Source of the DNA: Desulfobacterales bacterium
Lineage (GTDB): Bacteria > Desulfobacterota > Desulfobacteria > Desulfobacterales > C00003106
DNA length: 7,044 nucleotides
NCBI GenBank assembly: GCA_030613165.1
Contig: JAUWMN010000086.1
Location: 1 to 7,044, forward strand
Direction: 5' to 3'
Of this stretch, positions 1 through 6,840 are shown piece after piece; within the stretch, counting starts at the first letter, position 1, and every line of letters starts with the position of its first letter. The translations under genes were made by a program, and so were the position numbers. The notes below the pieces were generated by a model, which saw only the letters and a program-made list of their open reading frames with translations, searched no databases and had not been told where the DNA came from.

Positions 1-13
1 CATCAAGGGCTTG

Positions 14-55
14 CGAAAATCCTCGACATATCCACGGGTATGCCTGCGGTTTTCG
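14..55. repeat. Imperfect palindrome (dispersed-repeat type)
   Basis: CGAAAATC at 14-21 pairs with GGTTTTCG at 48-55 (one G-T pair), and ACATATCC at 26-33 pairs with GGTATGC at 36-42 allowing G-T pairs and mismatches. The result is a long, imperfect stem with a tight loop near 34-35. It directly abuts a second hairpin. The design, a gapped palindrome made of an AAAATCC arm and a GGTTTT arm, resembles dispersed intergenic repeats I associate with deltaproteobacterial genomes, but the copy number cannot be seen here. It could also be the folded 3' end of a transcript from upstream of the window. Confidence 0.45.
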
Positions 56-76
56 TCCCGCCCAGATAGGCGGGAC
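55..76. repeat. GC-rich perfect hairpin
   Basis: GTCCCGCC at 55-62 and GGCGGGAC at 69-76 form a perfect 8-bp inverted repeat around a 6-base loop (CAGATA). No T-run follows on either strand, so it is not a typical intrinsic terminator, although it could end or stabilise a transcript arriving from the left. Its CCCGCC/GGCGGG core resembles the CCCGC/GCGGG core of the inverted repeat at the right end of the window. Confidence 0.6.
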
Positions 77-171
77 TACATCAAGATATTGGCACATCTC
101 TTCCTCAAAAATCGCTCAACTTAGGTATAAGAATTTGCTCACCCAGCCCTAAGCAAAGATTTTTTATGAAC

Positions 172-200
172 TTATCAAAATCATTAGATTAATTTATAAA
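172..200 (+). promoter_or_regulatory. Candidate sigma-70-type promoter for the cluster
   Basis: TTATCA at 172-177 matches 4 of 6 bases of the -35 consensus. TATAAA at 195-200 matches 5 of 6 of the -10 consensus. The spacer is exactly 17 bases, in AT-rich DNA. Transcription would begin near 207, leaving a leader of about 137 bases before the GTG start. This is pattern matching only; AT-rich DNA throws up such matches by chance, and no alternative is clearly better. Confidence 0.3.
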
Positions 201-314
201 TGGTCGGGCGTGAAATGGGTAAAGACATTATGAACGGATGCCGATGAATATCTAAACGCACACCGGCAATGTGAAAAGTTTTTATGCCGTAAAAGGCGTC
301 TATGAATTGAATTT

Positions 315-329
315 ACGATATCATATCGT
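315..329. promoter_or_regulatory. 15-bp palindrome next to the ribosome binding site (possible operator)
   Basis: ACGATAT (315-321) and ATATCGT (323-329) form a perfect 7-bp inverted repeat around a single central C at 322. It ends three bases before the Shine-Dalgarno site of the first kinase. A one-base loop cannot fold as RNA, so if functional it is more likely a DNA site for a dimeric regulator than an RNA hairpin. No protein that would bind it is encoded here: neither regulator has a DNA-binding domain. Confidence 0.3.
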
Positions 330-332
330 TCT

Positions 333-337
333 GAGGA
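333..337 (+). promoter_or_regulatory. Shine-Dalgarno site supporting a GTG start
   Basis: GAGGA lies six bases before the GTG at 344. It supports GTG as the true start, and the peptide that follows (MKFSTKL then a hydrophobic run) is a typical beginning for a membrane sensor kinase. Confidence 0.7.
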
Positions 338-343
338 TATAAC

Positions 344-2623
344 GTGAAATTCTCAACCAAGCTCATTCTATCGATCAGCATTGTAGGGGTTGTTACCGCC
401 CTGGCACTCGGTCTCATGTCGTATTTTTCGACGCGAGAGATACTGCAGGAGTCTATTAAGAATGCTCAGGCGCAACTGGCCCGAAATATTATGAACGACA
501 TTGATCGTGTGTTGTTCAAGGCATACCAGGACATTCAGGTCATTGCCGCGGACAGCAAGGCAACAAAATGGCTTGCACCGCTGAGGAGAGCGGATCAAAC
601 AGACAGTGAAATGAGATCACATACTCTCGGAAGAAGCGATGTAATCAAAACATTGCATGAGAAGGCCCTCTTGACGGGCCCCTGGGATATCATCTTTCTG
701 GTTGACGATAAGGGTATTATGGTTGCCTCAACCTTTAAGGAAGAAATCGGAGACCCGGTGGCGACGGAGCCAAACAGGAACATTGCGTTTCAAGCTGCTA
801 TGCGTGGAGAGATCTACTATTCCGACCTCGTAATTTCCGACGATACCGGCAACCCCACGATTATTTTTGCGGCCCCGGTGCGAGATGAAAAGCGACCTGA
901 CCGACCCATAGTAGGAGCAGTGATCGGGAACTTTTTGTGGCATGTGGTGTTGCAGATGTTGGATGAAATAGACCACGCAAATCGGGTCCACCTCTTTAAC
1001 CGGGAGGGAATGACAATCGCAACCCGAACGGACCACAAACACAAGATTTTGCAGGGGGGTCTCGTTCATTCTGAGTGCGTGAAAAAGGCGCTTATCAGGG
1101 ATGTAGCTAACGACAGTATGTGCACGGTCGGCGCCGGGGATGAAGCCGTGCTTGCGTGCTATGCCATGCAACACGGCTATTTGAGTTACAAAGGGGGGAA
1201 GTGGGGCTTGTTGCTCGAAATGCCCTTGAGCGAGGTCTTTGCGCCCATCAATCAACTGGCGAAAAATATTGTAAAATATATTGTCATAATCATGATCTCA
1301 ATCGCCGGGGCGTTCTATTTTATCGGCAAAATACTTACCCTCCCGATTGAGACGTTGACAAGGACCGTACAGGCCGTGGCACAAGGCGATTTCAGCGCAC
1401 GGGCCAGAGTAACGACCAGTGACGAGGTCGGCATCCTGGCCACGTCATTTAATAAAATGGTCGAAGACTTGGAGAAGACAACAGTCTCTAAGGAATACGT
1501 GGACAATATTATGGAGAGCATGACTGACACCTTGGTTGTGGTTGACGCAGATGCAAAGATTAAAACAGTGAACATCGCAACATGCGAATTGTTAGGGTAC
1601 GAGAGAGAGGAACTTCTTGGTAAGCCGATTGAAACCATACTTGAGTCAAAAGATATATTCCGCGATAAGACAAAGCTGGAGGAACTGTTCGATATAGGGA
1701 GGGTCGTCAATTATGAGACAGAGTATACGACCGAAGAGGGGGGTAGAATCCCGATACTTTTTAGCAGTTCTGTGATGAAAGACAAAGACAACAGCATAAT
1801 CTGCATAGTCTGTACGGGAAGAGACATAACCGAACGCAAGCGGGCAGAGGAAGACCTCAAGGCTTTTACAGCAAAACTGCAGAAAAGTAATCAAGAGCTG
1901 CAAGGTTTTGTCTATATTGCCTCACACGACCTTCAGGAACCACTGCGCAAGGTTATGGCATTCGGCGATCGCCTTAAGGCCAAATGTGGTGATGCGTTTA
2001 CCGACCAAGGTCGCGATTACCTGGAACGGATGCAGAAAGCAGCCGCGCGAATGCAAACTCTGATTAACGGACTCCTCATGTTCTCCCGCGTGACGACAAA
2101 GGCCCGGCCATACGCTCCGGTTGACCTCGCCAAGGTCGCAAAGGACGTAATCTCAGACTTGGAGGTACGTATCGAGGCAACAGGCGGCCGAGTGGAATTG
2201 GGTGATTTACCACTCCTTGACGCCGACCCATTGCAAATGCGGCAATTGTTTCAGAATCTCATAGGTAATGCATTGAAATTCCACAAAGAAGACGTGCCTC
2301 CTCACATAAAGATCTTCAGTAAGAATGCTAAAGACGGAGCATCTTCACACTCTGAATGCTGCGAGATAACCGTGGAGGACAACGGGATTGGCTTTGAAGA
2401 GAAATATGTTGACCGTATCTTCGGGGTCTTCCAGCGACTCCATGGAAGAAACGAATACGAGGGGGCAGGGATAGGTCTTTCCGTGTGTCGCAAGATCGTG
2501 GAGCGGCATGACGGACAGATAAGCGCAAAGAGTGCGCCCGGACAAGGGGCGAGCTTTATAGTTACGCTTCCGGCGAAACAATTTGAAGTTGTAGAACTTC
2601 CGACCGGAGAAACGGGAGACTGA
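344..2623 (+). CDS. Membrane sensor histidine kinase (Cache-like, HAMP, PAS, HisKA, HATPase)
   Basis: Autophosphorylating kinase that senses a periplasmic signal and passes phosphate to a response regulator. Seen in the 759 residues: an N-terminal membrane segment (about 7-27); a large periplasmic part (28-311) of double-Cache size and pattern, with strands such as [17 protein letters not shown] (from 114) and [14 protein letters not shown] (from 215); a second membrane segment (about 312-333); HAMP (about 328-380, with P334 and the DEVG turn); one PAS domain (about 385-500) with no obvious cofactor motif; and a short coiled linker. HisKA carries [11 protein letters not shown] with phospho-accepting H528. 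The ATPase domain has the N box (N642), DNGIGF (D679) and GAGIGL (707-712), so it looks catalytically intact. The start is GTG with a good Shine-Dalgarno site. The regulator gene begins one base after the stop, implying cotranscription and a cognate pair. The ligand is unknown; Cache domains often bind small organic molecules. Its catalytic half is about 74% identical to that of the second kinase. Confidence 0.93.
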   Translation: MKFSTKLILSISIVGVVTALALGLMSYFSTREILQESIKNAQAQLARNIMNDIDRVLFKAYQDIQVIAADSKATKWLAPLRRADQTDSEMRSHTLGRSDVIKTLHEKALLTGPWDIIFLVDDKGIMVASTFKEEIGDPVATEPNRNIAFQAAMRGEIYYSDLVISDDTGNPTIIFAAPVRDEKRPDRPIVGAVIGNFLWHVVLQMLDEIDHANRVHLFNREGMTIATRTDHKHKILQGGLVHSECVKKALIRDVANDSMCTVGAGDEAVLACYAMQHGYLSYKGGKWGLLLEMPLSEVFAPINQLAKNIVKYIVIIMISIAGAFYFIGKILTLPIETLTRTVQAVAQGDFSARARVTTSDEVGILATSFNKMVEDLEKTTVSKEYVDNIMESMTDTLVVVDADAKIKTVNIATCELLGYEREELLGKPIETILESKDIFRDKTKLEELFDIGRVVNYETEYTTEEGGRIPILFSSSVMKDKDNSIICIVCTGRDITERKRAEEDLKAFTAKLQKSNQELQGFVYIASHDLQEPLRKVMAFGDRLKAKCGDAFTDQGRDYLERMQKAAARMQTLINGLLMFSRVTTKARPYAPVDLAKVAKDVISDLEVRIEATGGRVELGDLPLLDADPLQMRQLFQNLIGNALKFHKEDVPPHIKIFSKNAKDGASSHSECCEITVEDNGIGFEEKYVDRIFGVFQRLHGRNEYEGAGIGLSVCRKIVERHDGQISAKSAPGQGASFIVTLPAKQFEVVELPTGETGD

Positions 2624-2624
2624 T

Positions 2625-4394
2625 ATGGATGACCGCCTGACAAAAATATTGCTCATCGAGGACGATGAGGACGACTATGTAATGACGCGCGATCTGCTTG
2701 CCGAGATCGAGGGAAAGAGGCTCGATCTTGAATGGGTAACAACGTATGGCTCGGGAATAGAGGCAATAGATAGCAAAGAACACGACATTTATCTCCTCGA
2801 CTATCGACTTGGCGAGCGCACCGGGCTTGAGCTCCTCCATGAAGCTATTGAAAAAGGCTGCACCGCGCCGATAATTTTGCTCACCGGACAGGGTGATCAA
2901 GAAGTTGATATCGAAGCAATGAAGGCCGGAGCATCGGACTACCTGGTCAAAGGGGAGATCACGGCGCCTCTGTTGGAACGTGCCATCCGTTACGCTATCG
3001 AGCGGAAACGGACAGAGGAACAAATTCGATTGTTGGCCTATTATGATACGTTGACCAGCTTGCCGAACCGTGTGCTGTTTAAAGATCGCCTGGGGCAGAC
3101 CTTGGAGCATGCCAGGCGCTATCAGCGACTCGCAGCGGTTTTGTTCCTTGACCTTGACGATTTCAAACGCATCAACGACACGCTCGGCCACCATGTGGGC
3201 GACCTGCTGCTGAAGTCTGTTTCCGATCGGCTCACAGACTGTGTGCGTAAAAGCGACACGGTTGCCCGTAGAACCGCAAACGAAGCAGCTGATACCGTGG
3301 CGCGTCTGGGTGGTGATGAGTTTATTATATTGCTTACGGAGGTTAACAGCATTTCTGATGTGGCCCAAGTAGCTCAGCGCATTCTTAACAGGCTGTCCTA
3401 CCCATATACGCTGGAAGGCCGTGAGGTGTTTACCACTACCAGTATAGGTATCGCCATGTACCCTTCGGACGGTGAGGACATCGACACCTTGCTCAAGCAC
3501 GCGGACACAGCGATGTATCACGCAAAATACCAGGGAAAAAATAACCACCAGTATTATACCGAGTCCATGGGCGCTGTCGTCCTTGAACGTTTGACCTCGG
3601 AGAACAGCCTACGCAAGGCTTTGGGACGCGGAGAATTTCTGCTCCACTATCAACCCCAAGTGGATATGCGCACAGGGAATATTATTGGCATGGAAGCGCT
3701 CATACGCTGGCGGCGCCCCGGCACAGGCATGATCCTGCCGGCAGACTTTATCCCGCTGGCCGAGGAGACCGGCCTGATCGTTCCGATGAGTAAGTGGGTG
3801 TTACACACGGCCTGCACGCAAAATAAGGTGTGGCAGGCAGCTGGGATTCCACCGATACGTATGTCGGTAAACCTTGCCAGTCAACAGTTTGAACAAGAAG
3901 ATCTTATAAAAACAATACGGCGGGTTTTAGACGAAAGTGGGATGGCGTCCCATTATCTCGAACTGGAAATCACTGAGAGCGCCTTCATGCAAAAATCCGA
4001 GGCGACCATGAACACGTTGCATAAATTAACAGCCATGGGAGTGCGGCTTGTGCTGGATGATTTTGGTACCGGTTATTCCTCATTGAGCCAGTTGAAACAT
4101 ATCCCTCTCAGTGTAATAAAGATTGACCAAACTTTTGTTAAGGAGATTTCCACCAACCGATCCGATGCAGCTGTTGTCACCGCAATTGTTACCATGGCAC
4201 GCGGTCTAAACTTAGAGGTCGTTGCCGAAGGCGTGGAGACGGAAGAACAGCTCTCATTCTTACGGGAACAAGGATGTGATGCGATACAGGGCTATCTGCT
4301 GAGCCGGCCCTTGCCGGTCGAAGAAGCTACAACGCTTTTGGCCGATGTAAAAGGAGAGGCCTTACATCGGATGGCCTTTGTAGACGAGAGTTGA
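2625..4394 (+). CDS. Response regulator with GGDEF and EAL domains (c-di-GMP turnover)
   Basis: Cytoplasmic regulator predicted to make and/or degrade cyclic di-GMP under control of a receiver domain. The receiver (1-125) has acidic residues D13/D14, phospho-acceptor D59, T87 and K109. A short helix (about 115-135) leads to GGDEF, which starts at [10 protein letters not shown] and has an intact active site, GGDEF, at 229-233. The EAL domain (about 320-575) has E357-A-L-I-R361, [22 protein letters not shown] (D478/D479), K499 and the EGVE motif, so phosphodiesterase activity also looks possible. There is an oddity before GGDEF: DTVAR occurs at 211-215 and again at 223-227, a 12-residue insertion that puts the RxxD inhibitory site (R208-D211) 17 residues before GGDEF instead of the usual 5. 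The Shine-Dalgarno site GGGAG (2614-2618) lies inside the end of the preceding kinase gene, and the two genes are one base apart, so translation is probably coupled. Which activity dominates cannot be told from sequence. Confidence 0.93.
   Translation: MDDRLTKILLIEDDEDDYVMTRDLLAEIEGKRLDLEWVTTYGSGIEAIDSKEHDIYLLDYRLGERTGLELLHEAIEKGCTAPIILLTGQGDQEVDIEAMKAGASDYLVKGEITAPLLERAIRYAIERKRTEEQIRLLAYYDTLTSLPNRVLFKDRLGQTLEHARRYQRLAAVLFLDLDDFKRINDTLGHHVGDLLLKSVSDRLTDCVRKSDTVARRTANEAADTVARLGGDEFIILLTEVNSISDVAQVAQRILNRLSYPYTLEGREVFTTTSIGIAMYPSDGEDIDTLLKHADTAMYHAKYQGKNNHQYYTESMGAVVLERLTSENSLRKALGRGEFLLHYQPQVDMRTGNIIGMEALIRWRRPGTGMILPADFIPLAEETGLIVPMSKWVLHTACTQNKVWQAAGIPPIRMSVNLASQQFEQEDLIKTIRRVLDESGMASHYLELEITESAFMQKSEATMNTLHKLTAMGVRLVLDDFGTGYSSLSQLKHIPLSVIKIDQTFVKEISTNRSDAAVVTAIVTMARGLNLEVVAEGVETEEQLSFLREQGCDAIQGYLLSRPLPVEEATTLLADVKGEALHRMAFVDES
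4342..4370 (+). other. Hairpin inside the 3' end of the GGDEF-EAL gene
   Basis: CCGATGTAA (4342-4350) and TTACATCGG (4362-4370) form a perfect 9-bp inverted repeat with an 11-base loop, 22 bases before the stop codon. No T-run follows, so it is not a standard intrinsic terminator. It could protect the upstream mRNA from 3' exonucleases or reduce read-through into the second kinase. Because it lies in coding sequence it may also be chance. Confidence 0.35.
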
Positions 4395-4480
4395 CTTAGG
4401 TTGAACTGAAATGTCGATAAATGGGTGATGATTACTGTGATTTTGTAGCATCTATATTTGAATAGATTTAGGAGCAATTA
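4395..4480 (+). promoter_or_regulatory. 86-base AT-rich gap before the second kinase, possible internal promoter
   Basis: This is the only sizeable gap inside the cluster. A weak promoter-like pair, TTGACT (4391-4396) and GATAAA (4416-4421), has a 19-base spacer, longer than ideal. A 6-bp inverted repeat, ATCTAT (4450-4455) with ATAGAT (4462-4467), sits just before the Shine-Dalgarno site AGGAG (4470-4474), which is six bases from the ATG at 4481. The second kinase pair may therefore be separately expressed, or be read through from upstream. The promoter call is weak; the ribosome binding site is convincing. Confidence 0.3.
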
Positions 4481-6142
4481 ATGGGTAATGGAAGCAAGCT
4501 ATTGTTTAATTCCGATGAAAAGGTGGATTTGGGCGAGATTTTAAAATCAATTCCTGATGCGGTTTTTACTATGGATCGCCAGATGAGAATAAATTATTTT
4601 AGTACAGCAGCGGAAAGAATGACAGGATTTCCAGCTCAACAAGCGCAAGGGATGTATTGTAAAGATGTTTTAAAAACCGACATGTGCGATACGGAGTGCT
4701 CTATTTTTAAGGCCTTGCAGATTCAAGAAAACATCTTTGATATAGAAACTTTTTTTAAAACCATTGATAACGAAAAAATTCCTATTCTAATCAGCGCGTC
4801 GATAATTAGAGATTCGGGTGGAAAAGTTTGTGGTTTTGCCCATGTATTTAAGAGCATATCGGGCTTAAAAAAAATTATGGGAGACCTGGAGAAAGCTAAT
4901 GAGGAGCTGGAAAAATACCAGTTACACCTTGAGGAGCGGGTAGAAAAGCGCACATCCGAACTCCGAGCCACCAACATAAAACTTAAAGAGGAAATCGCCG
5001 ACCGAAAGCAGACGGAAACAAAACTGCAACGATCACAACGGACGCTGGAGACGATTTTGAACAGCATGCCTAACGGTGTTGTCATAATCGGCAGGGACAA
5101 GAGAATTCGGAGCGCCAATCATGCGGTTTTGAAGCTGATGGGTTATGAATCAGAGGATGAAATCGCAGGTATGGTGTGCCACAAGACCCTTTGCCCGGCC
5201 GAAGTTAATAAGTGTCCAATTATTGATTTGCAACAAGAAGTCGATAATTCGGAGAGAGTGCTTTTAACTAAAGAAGGGGGGCAAATTCCCATATTAAAGA
5301 CCGTTGTTCCTGTTGAAATTAATGGTGAGGCAGCCCTTTTGGAGTCTTTTGTTGACATCACCGGGCAAAAGATTGCCGAGGAGGAACTGAAAGCATTTGC
5401 AAAAAGGCTGGAGCAGAGCAACCAGGAGCTACAGGATTTTGCCTACATCGCCTCGCACGACCTTCAAGAGCCACTGCGCAAAGTGACGGCATTCGGTGAT
5501 CGGCTGAAGGCTAAGTGCGGGGACGCACTCAACGAGCAGGGACGCGATTATCTGGATAGGATGCAGAATGCGGCAGGACGAATGCAAACTCTGGTTGAGG
5601 GCTTGTTGACCTATTCGCGTATTACCACCAAGGGCCACCCTTTTGTTCCGGTTGACCTTGCCAAAATTTTACAGGAAGTGGTCTCCGATTTAGAGGTGCG
5701 TATTGAGCAGACAGGTGGACGCATAGAAATAGGCGATCTGCCAACCATTGCGGCAGATCCGTTGCAGATGCGGCAGTTGCTGCAAAATCTTATAGGCAAC
5801 GCATTGAAATTCCACAGAAAGGAACACCCGCCGATTGTAAAGATCCATAGTAAACGCATAAACGGTGAGGGTGTAGAATTGTCAGCTGCCGAGCTTTGTC
5901 AGATAACCGTGGCAGACAACGGGATAGGTTTTGATGAAAAGTATGGTGACCGGATCTTCGGGGTTTTTCAGCGACTGCACGGGCGCAACGAATACGAAGG
6001 GGCAGGCATAGGGCTTTCCGTCTGTCGCAAGATTGTCAAGCGCCATGGTGGAAGCATTACAGCCATAAGTATGCCTGGGCAGGGGGCGACATTTATCGCT
6101 ACATTGCCCGTTAAACAACCTAAGGAGGAACACAATGGATAA
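4481..6142 (+). CDS. Soluble sensor histidine kinase with two Cys-bearing PAS domains
   Basis: Cytoplasmic kinase of 553 residues with no membrane segment or signal peptide. Domains in order: PAS 1 (about 17-130), a charged coiled coil (about 133-190), PAS 2 (about 188-300), then HisKA with [11 protein letters not shown] and phospho-accepting H326. The ATPase domain has the N box (N440), DNGIGF (D479-F484) and GAGIGL (507-512); all key residues are present. Both PAS domains carry cysteine clusters at a similar place: C60, C69, C73 in the first and C233, C238, C245 (with H234) in the second. Similar Cys patterns occur in PAS domains of anaerobic and metal-handling bacteria, so redox or metal sensing is a possible but unproven role. 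It overlaps the next gene by 8 bases, marking the Rcp1-type regulator as its probable partner. The first 390 bases are clearly richer in AT than the catalytic half. That half is about 74% identical to the one in the membrane kinase, suggesting a duplicated kinase core joined to a different sensor. Confidence 0.93.
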   Translation: MGNGSKLLFNSDEKVDLGEILKSIPDAVFTMDRQMRINYFSTAAERMTGFPAQQAQGMYCKDVLKTDMCDTECSIFKALQIQENIFDIETFFKTIDNEKIPILISASIIRDSGGKVCGFAHVFKSISGLKKIMGDLEKANEELEKYQLHLEERVEKRTSELRATNIKLKEEIADRKQTETKLQRSQRTLETILNSMPNGVVIIGRDKRIRSANHAVLKLMGYESEDEIAGMVCHKTLCPAEVNKCPIIDLQQEVDNSERVLLTKEGGQIPILKTVVPVEINGEAALLESFVDITGQKIAEEELKAFAKRLEQSNQELQDFAYIASHDLQEPLRKVTAFGDRLKAKCGDALNEQGRDYLDRMQNAAGRMQTLVEGLLTYSRITTKGHPFVPVDLAKILQEVVSDLEVRIEQTGGRIEIGDLPTIAADPLQMRQLLQNLIGNALKFHRKEHPPIVKIHSKRINGEGVELSAAELCQITVADNGIGFDEKYGDRIFGVFQRLHGRNEYEGAGIGLSVCRKIVKRHGGSITAISMPGQGATFIATLPVKQPKEEHNG

Positions 6143-6596
6143 CAACGCAAAATCAATCACGATTCTGATGGCGGATGACGATGAAGACGATCGTCTCATG
6201 GCTAAGGAGGCGTTGGAAGAGGCCCGATTGGCCAACGACCTGCGCTTTGTTGTGGATGGCGAGGATCTAATGGACTATTTGCACCATCGCGGCAAATATT
6301 CAGAGGCCGGCACATCGCCGGCGCCTGGTCTGATCCTCCTTGATCTTAACATGCCCAGGAAAGATGGACGTGAGGCGCTCAGAGAGATCAAGGCGGCCCC
6401 GGATCTGCGGACAATCCCGATCGTGGTGCTAACGACATCTAAGGCTGAAGAAGACATCTGTCGCACCTATGACTTAGGCGTAAACTCTTTTATTATAAAG
6501 CCGGTGTCGTTTGAAGCATTGGTCGATATAATGAAGACCCTGTCAAAGTACTGGTTTGAAATCGTTCAGCTGCCGCTCGAAAGGCACACACCCTGA
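6135..6596 (+). CDS. Rcp1-type single-domain response regulator
   Basis: A stand-alone receiver of 153 residues with no output domain. It belongs to the CheY-like group typified by cyanobacterial Rcp1, the partner of phytochrome kinase Cph1; the kinases here share the same [13 protein letters not shown] phospho-acceptor helix, which fits that pairing. Visible residues: acidic pair D14/D15 in an Asp-rich first loop (DDDEDD), phospho-acceptor D70 in LILLDLNMPRKDG, T100, and K122 followed by P123. The ending FWxxIV-like (here YWFEIVQLP) is also typical of the group. The strong Shine-Dalgarno site AGGAGG (6123-6128) lies inside the end of the kinase gene, six bases before the ATG; the 8-base overlap implies translational coupling. 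Without an output domain it may act by binding a target protein, relay phosphate onward, or serve as a phosphate sink. Confidence 0.93.
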   Translation: MDNNAKSITILMADDDEDDRLMAKEALEEARLANDLRFVVDGEDLMDYLHHRGKYSEAGTSPAPGLILLDLNMPRKDGREALREIKAAPDLRTIPIVVLTTSKAEEDICRTYDLGVNSFIIKPVSFEALVDIMKTLSKYWFEIVQLPLERHTP

Positions 6597-6603
6597 TATT
6601 GGC

Positions 6604-6634
6604 GCCCTCGGTGAGAGTACTGCTCATCGAGGGC
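6604..6634 (+). terminator. Stable hairpin after the last gene (possible terminator or RNA end)
   Basis: A 12-bp stem, 6604-6615 with 6623-6634, contains one G-T pair and has a 7-base loop. It begins 8 bases after the stop of the Rcp1-type regulator, where an operon would end. The base of the stem is GC-rich (GCCCTCG/CGAGGGC). No T-run follows on the + strand, so it lacks half of the intrinsic-terminator signature; it might instead block exonucleases. It overlaps the regulator-like fragment described next, so its symmetry may be accidental. Confidence 0.4.
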
Positions 6635-6658
6635 AACTACGTCATAATTCGCGATCTA
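6611..6658 (+). pseudogene. Possible decayed N-terminus of a response regulator receiver
   Basis: Reading from GTG at 6611 gives MRVLLIEGNYVIIRDL, which looks like the first strand and helix of a receiver domain; the frame then loses all resemblance and stops at 6725-6727. The DNA aligns with the start of the GGDEF-EAL regulator gene (from about 2646): both share TGCTCATCGAGG and, after a 9-base gap in this copy, CGCGATCT. In protein terms [17 protein letters not shown] is matched by VLLIEGNYVIIRDL, with the acidic pair lost. The match is short, so chance cannot be excluded, but both location and frame favour a remnant. The frame has no obvious Shine-Dalgarno site and is probably not expressed. 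Confidence 0.4.
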
Positions 6659-6729
6659 CAACCCACCCTTTGTTTCATAAGCATCTTACTCTTATTGTTC
6701 GAGATCCCGACCCACCCCTTTTTATGAGA
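6653..6729. repeat. Imperfect direct repeats of about 28 bases
   Basis: GATC-x4-ACCCACCC at 6653-6668, followed by a T-rich stretch and ATAA, recurs in modified form 50 bases later (GATC at 6703, ACCCACCC at 6710-6717, then TTTTTATGAG). The repeated unit also includes the T-rich tail. A further exact copy of TTTTTATGAG lies at 6785-6794, and CATTTTTTAT occurs twice (6782-6791 and 6804-6813). These look like slippage or decay products in non-coding DNA; no function is evident. Confidence 0.35.
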
Positions 6730-6840
6730 AATTATCAGGATTGACAAGTCATCGATGGTTTCTCAAAGGTCCTTTCGGTAACATTTTTTATGAGGCAATT
6801 CGTCATTTTTTATTCCTTTGAAGTAAGCGCTGTTTCATAG

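Larger units (their letters stand above)
1..343. other. Intergenic region upstream of the signalling cluster
   Basis: No convincing gene lies here. The first 80 bases are dominated by two adjacent hairpin-forming repeats, and a 7-base word, CATCAAG, occurs at 1-7 and again at 79-85, bracketing them. The stretch 120-210 is AT-rich and holds the best promoter candidate. From about 207 to the GTG at 344 there would be a leader of roughly 137 bases. It contains weak hairpin potential (CGGCA at 264-268 with TGCCG at 285-289) and a 15-bp palindrome just before the ribosome binding site. A minus-strand frame is open from an ATG at 97-95 to the window edge, but it runs through the palindromes and its product matches no family I know. 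Confidence 0.6.

Noticed and set aside
90..107. TTGGCAC at 90-96 as a sigma-54 -24 element.
   Set aside because: The -12 position would read TTCCT rather than TTGC, lacking the essential GC, and the site lies in repeat-like DNA far from the gene. A similar TTGGCAC at the very right edge is cut off and cannot be judged.
250..300. Possible c-di-GMP (GEMM) riboswitch: ACGCACACCGGCAA in the leader looks a little like the start of the GEMM-I consensus.
   Set aside because: The later conserved parts (a GAAA-capped hairpin, the GACGCAAAGCC block and the receptor helix) are missing, and the leader is too short downstream of the match.
728..1255. Minus-strand open frame of 175 codons inside the first kinase gene.
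   Set aside because: It lies opposite a clear sensor-kinase coding region and its product has no recognisable domain or ribosome binding context.
2562..3548. Long minus-strand open frame (328 codons) opposite the receiver and GGDEF region.
   Set aside because: The plus strand encodes intact receiver and GGDEF motifs; the opposite frame is a by-product of codon bias with no family resemblance.
6556..6744. Plus-strand frame of 62 codons overlapping the end of the Rcp1-type gene.
   Set aside because: It is out of frame with the regulator, has no Shine-Dalgarno site and no recognisable protein pattern.
6742..6775. TTGACA at 6742-6747 as a promoter -35 element.
   Set aside because: No acceptable -10 box is found at 16-18 bases, and no gene follows in the window.
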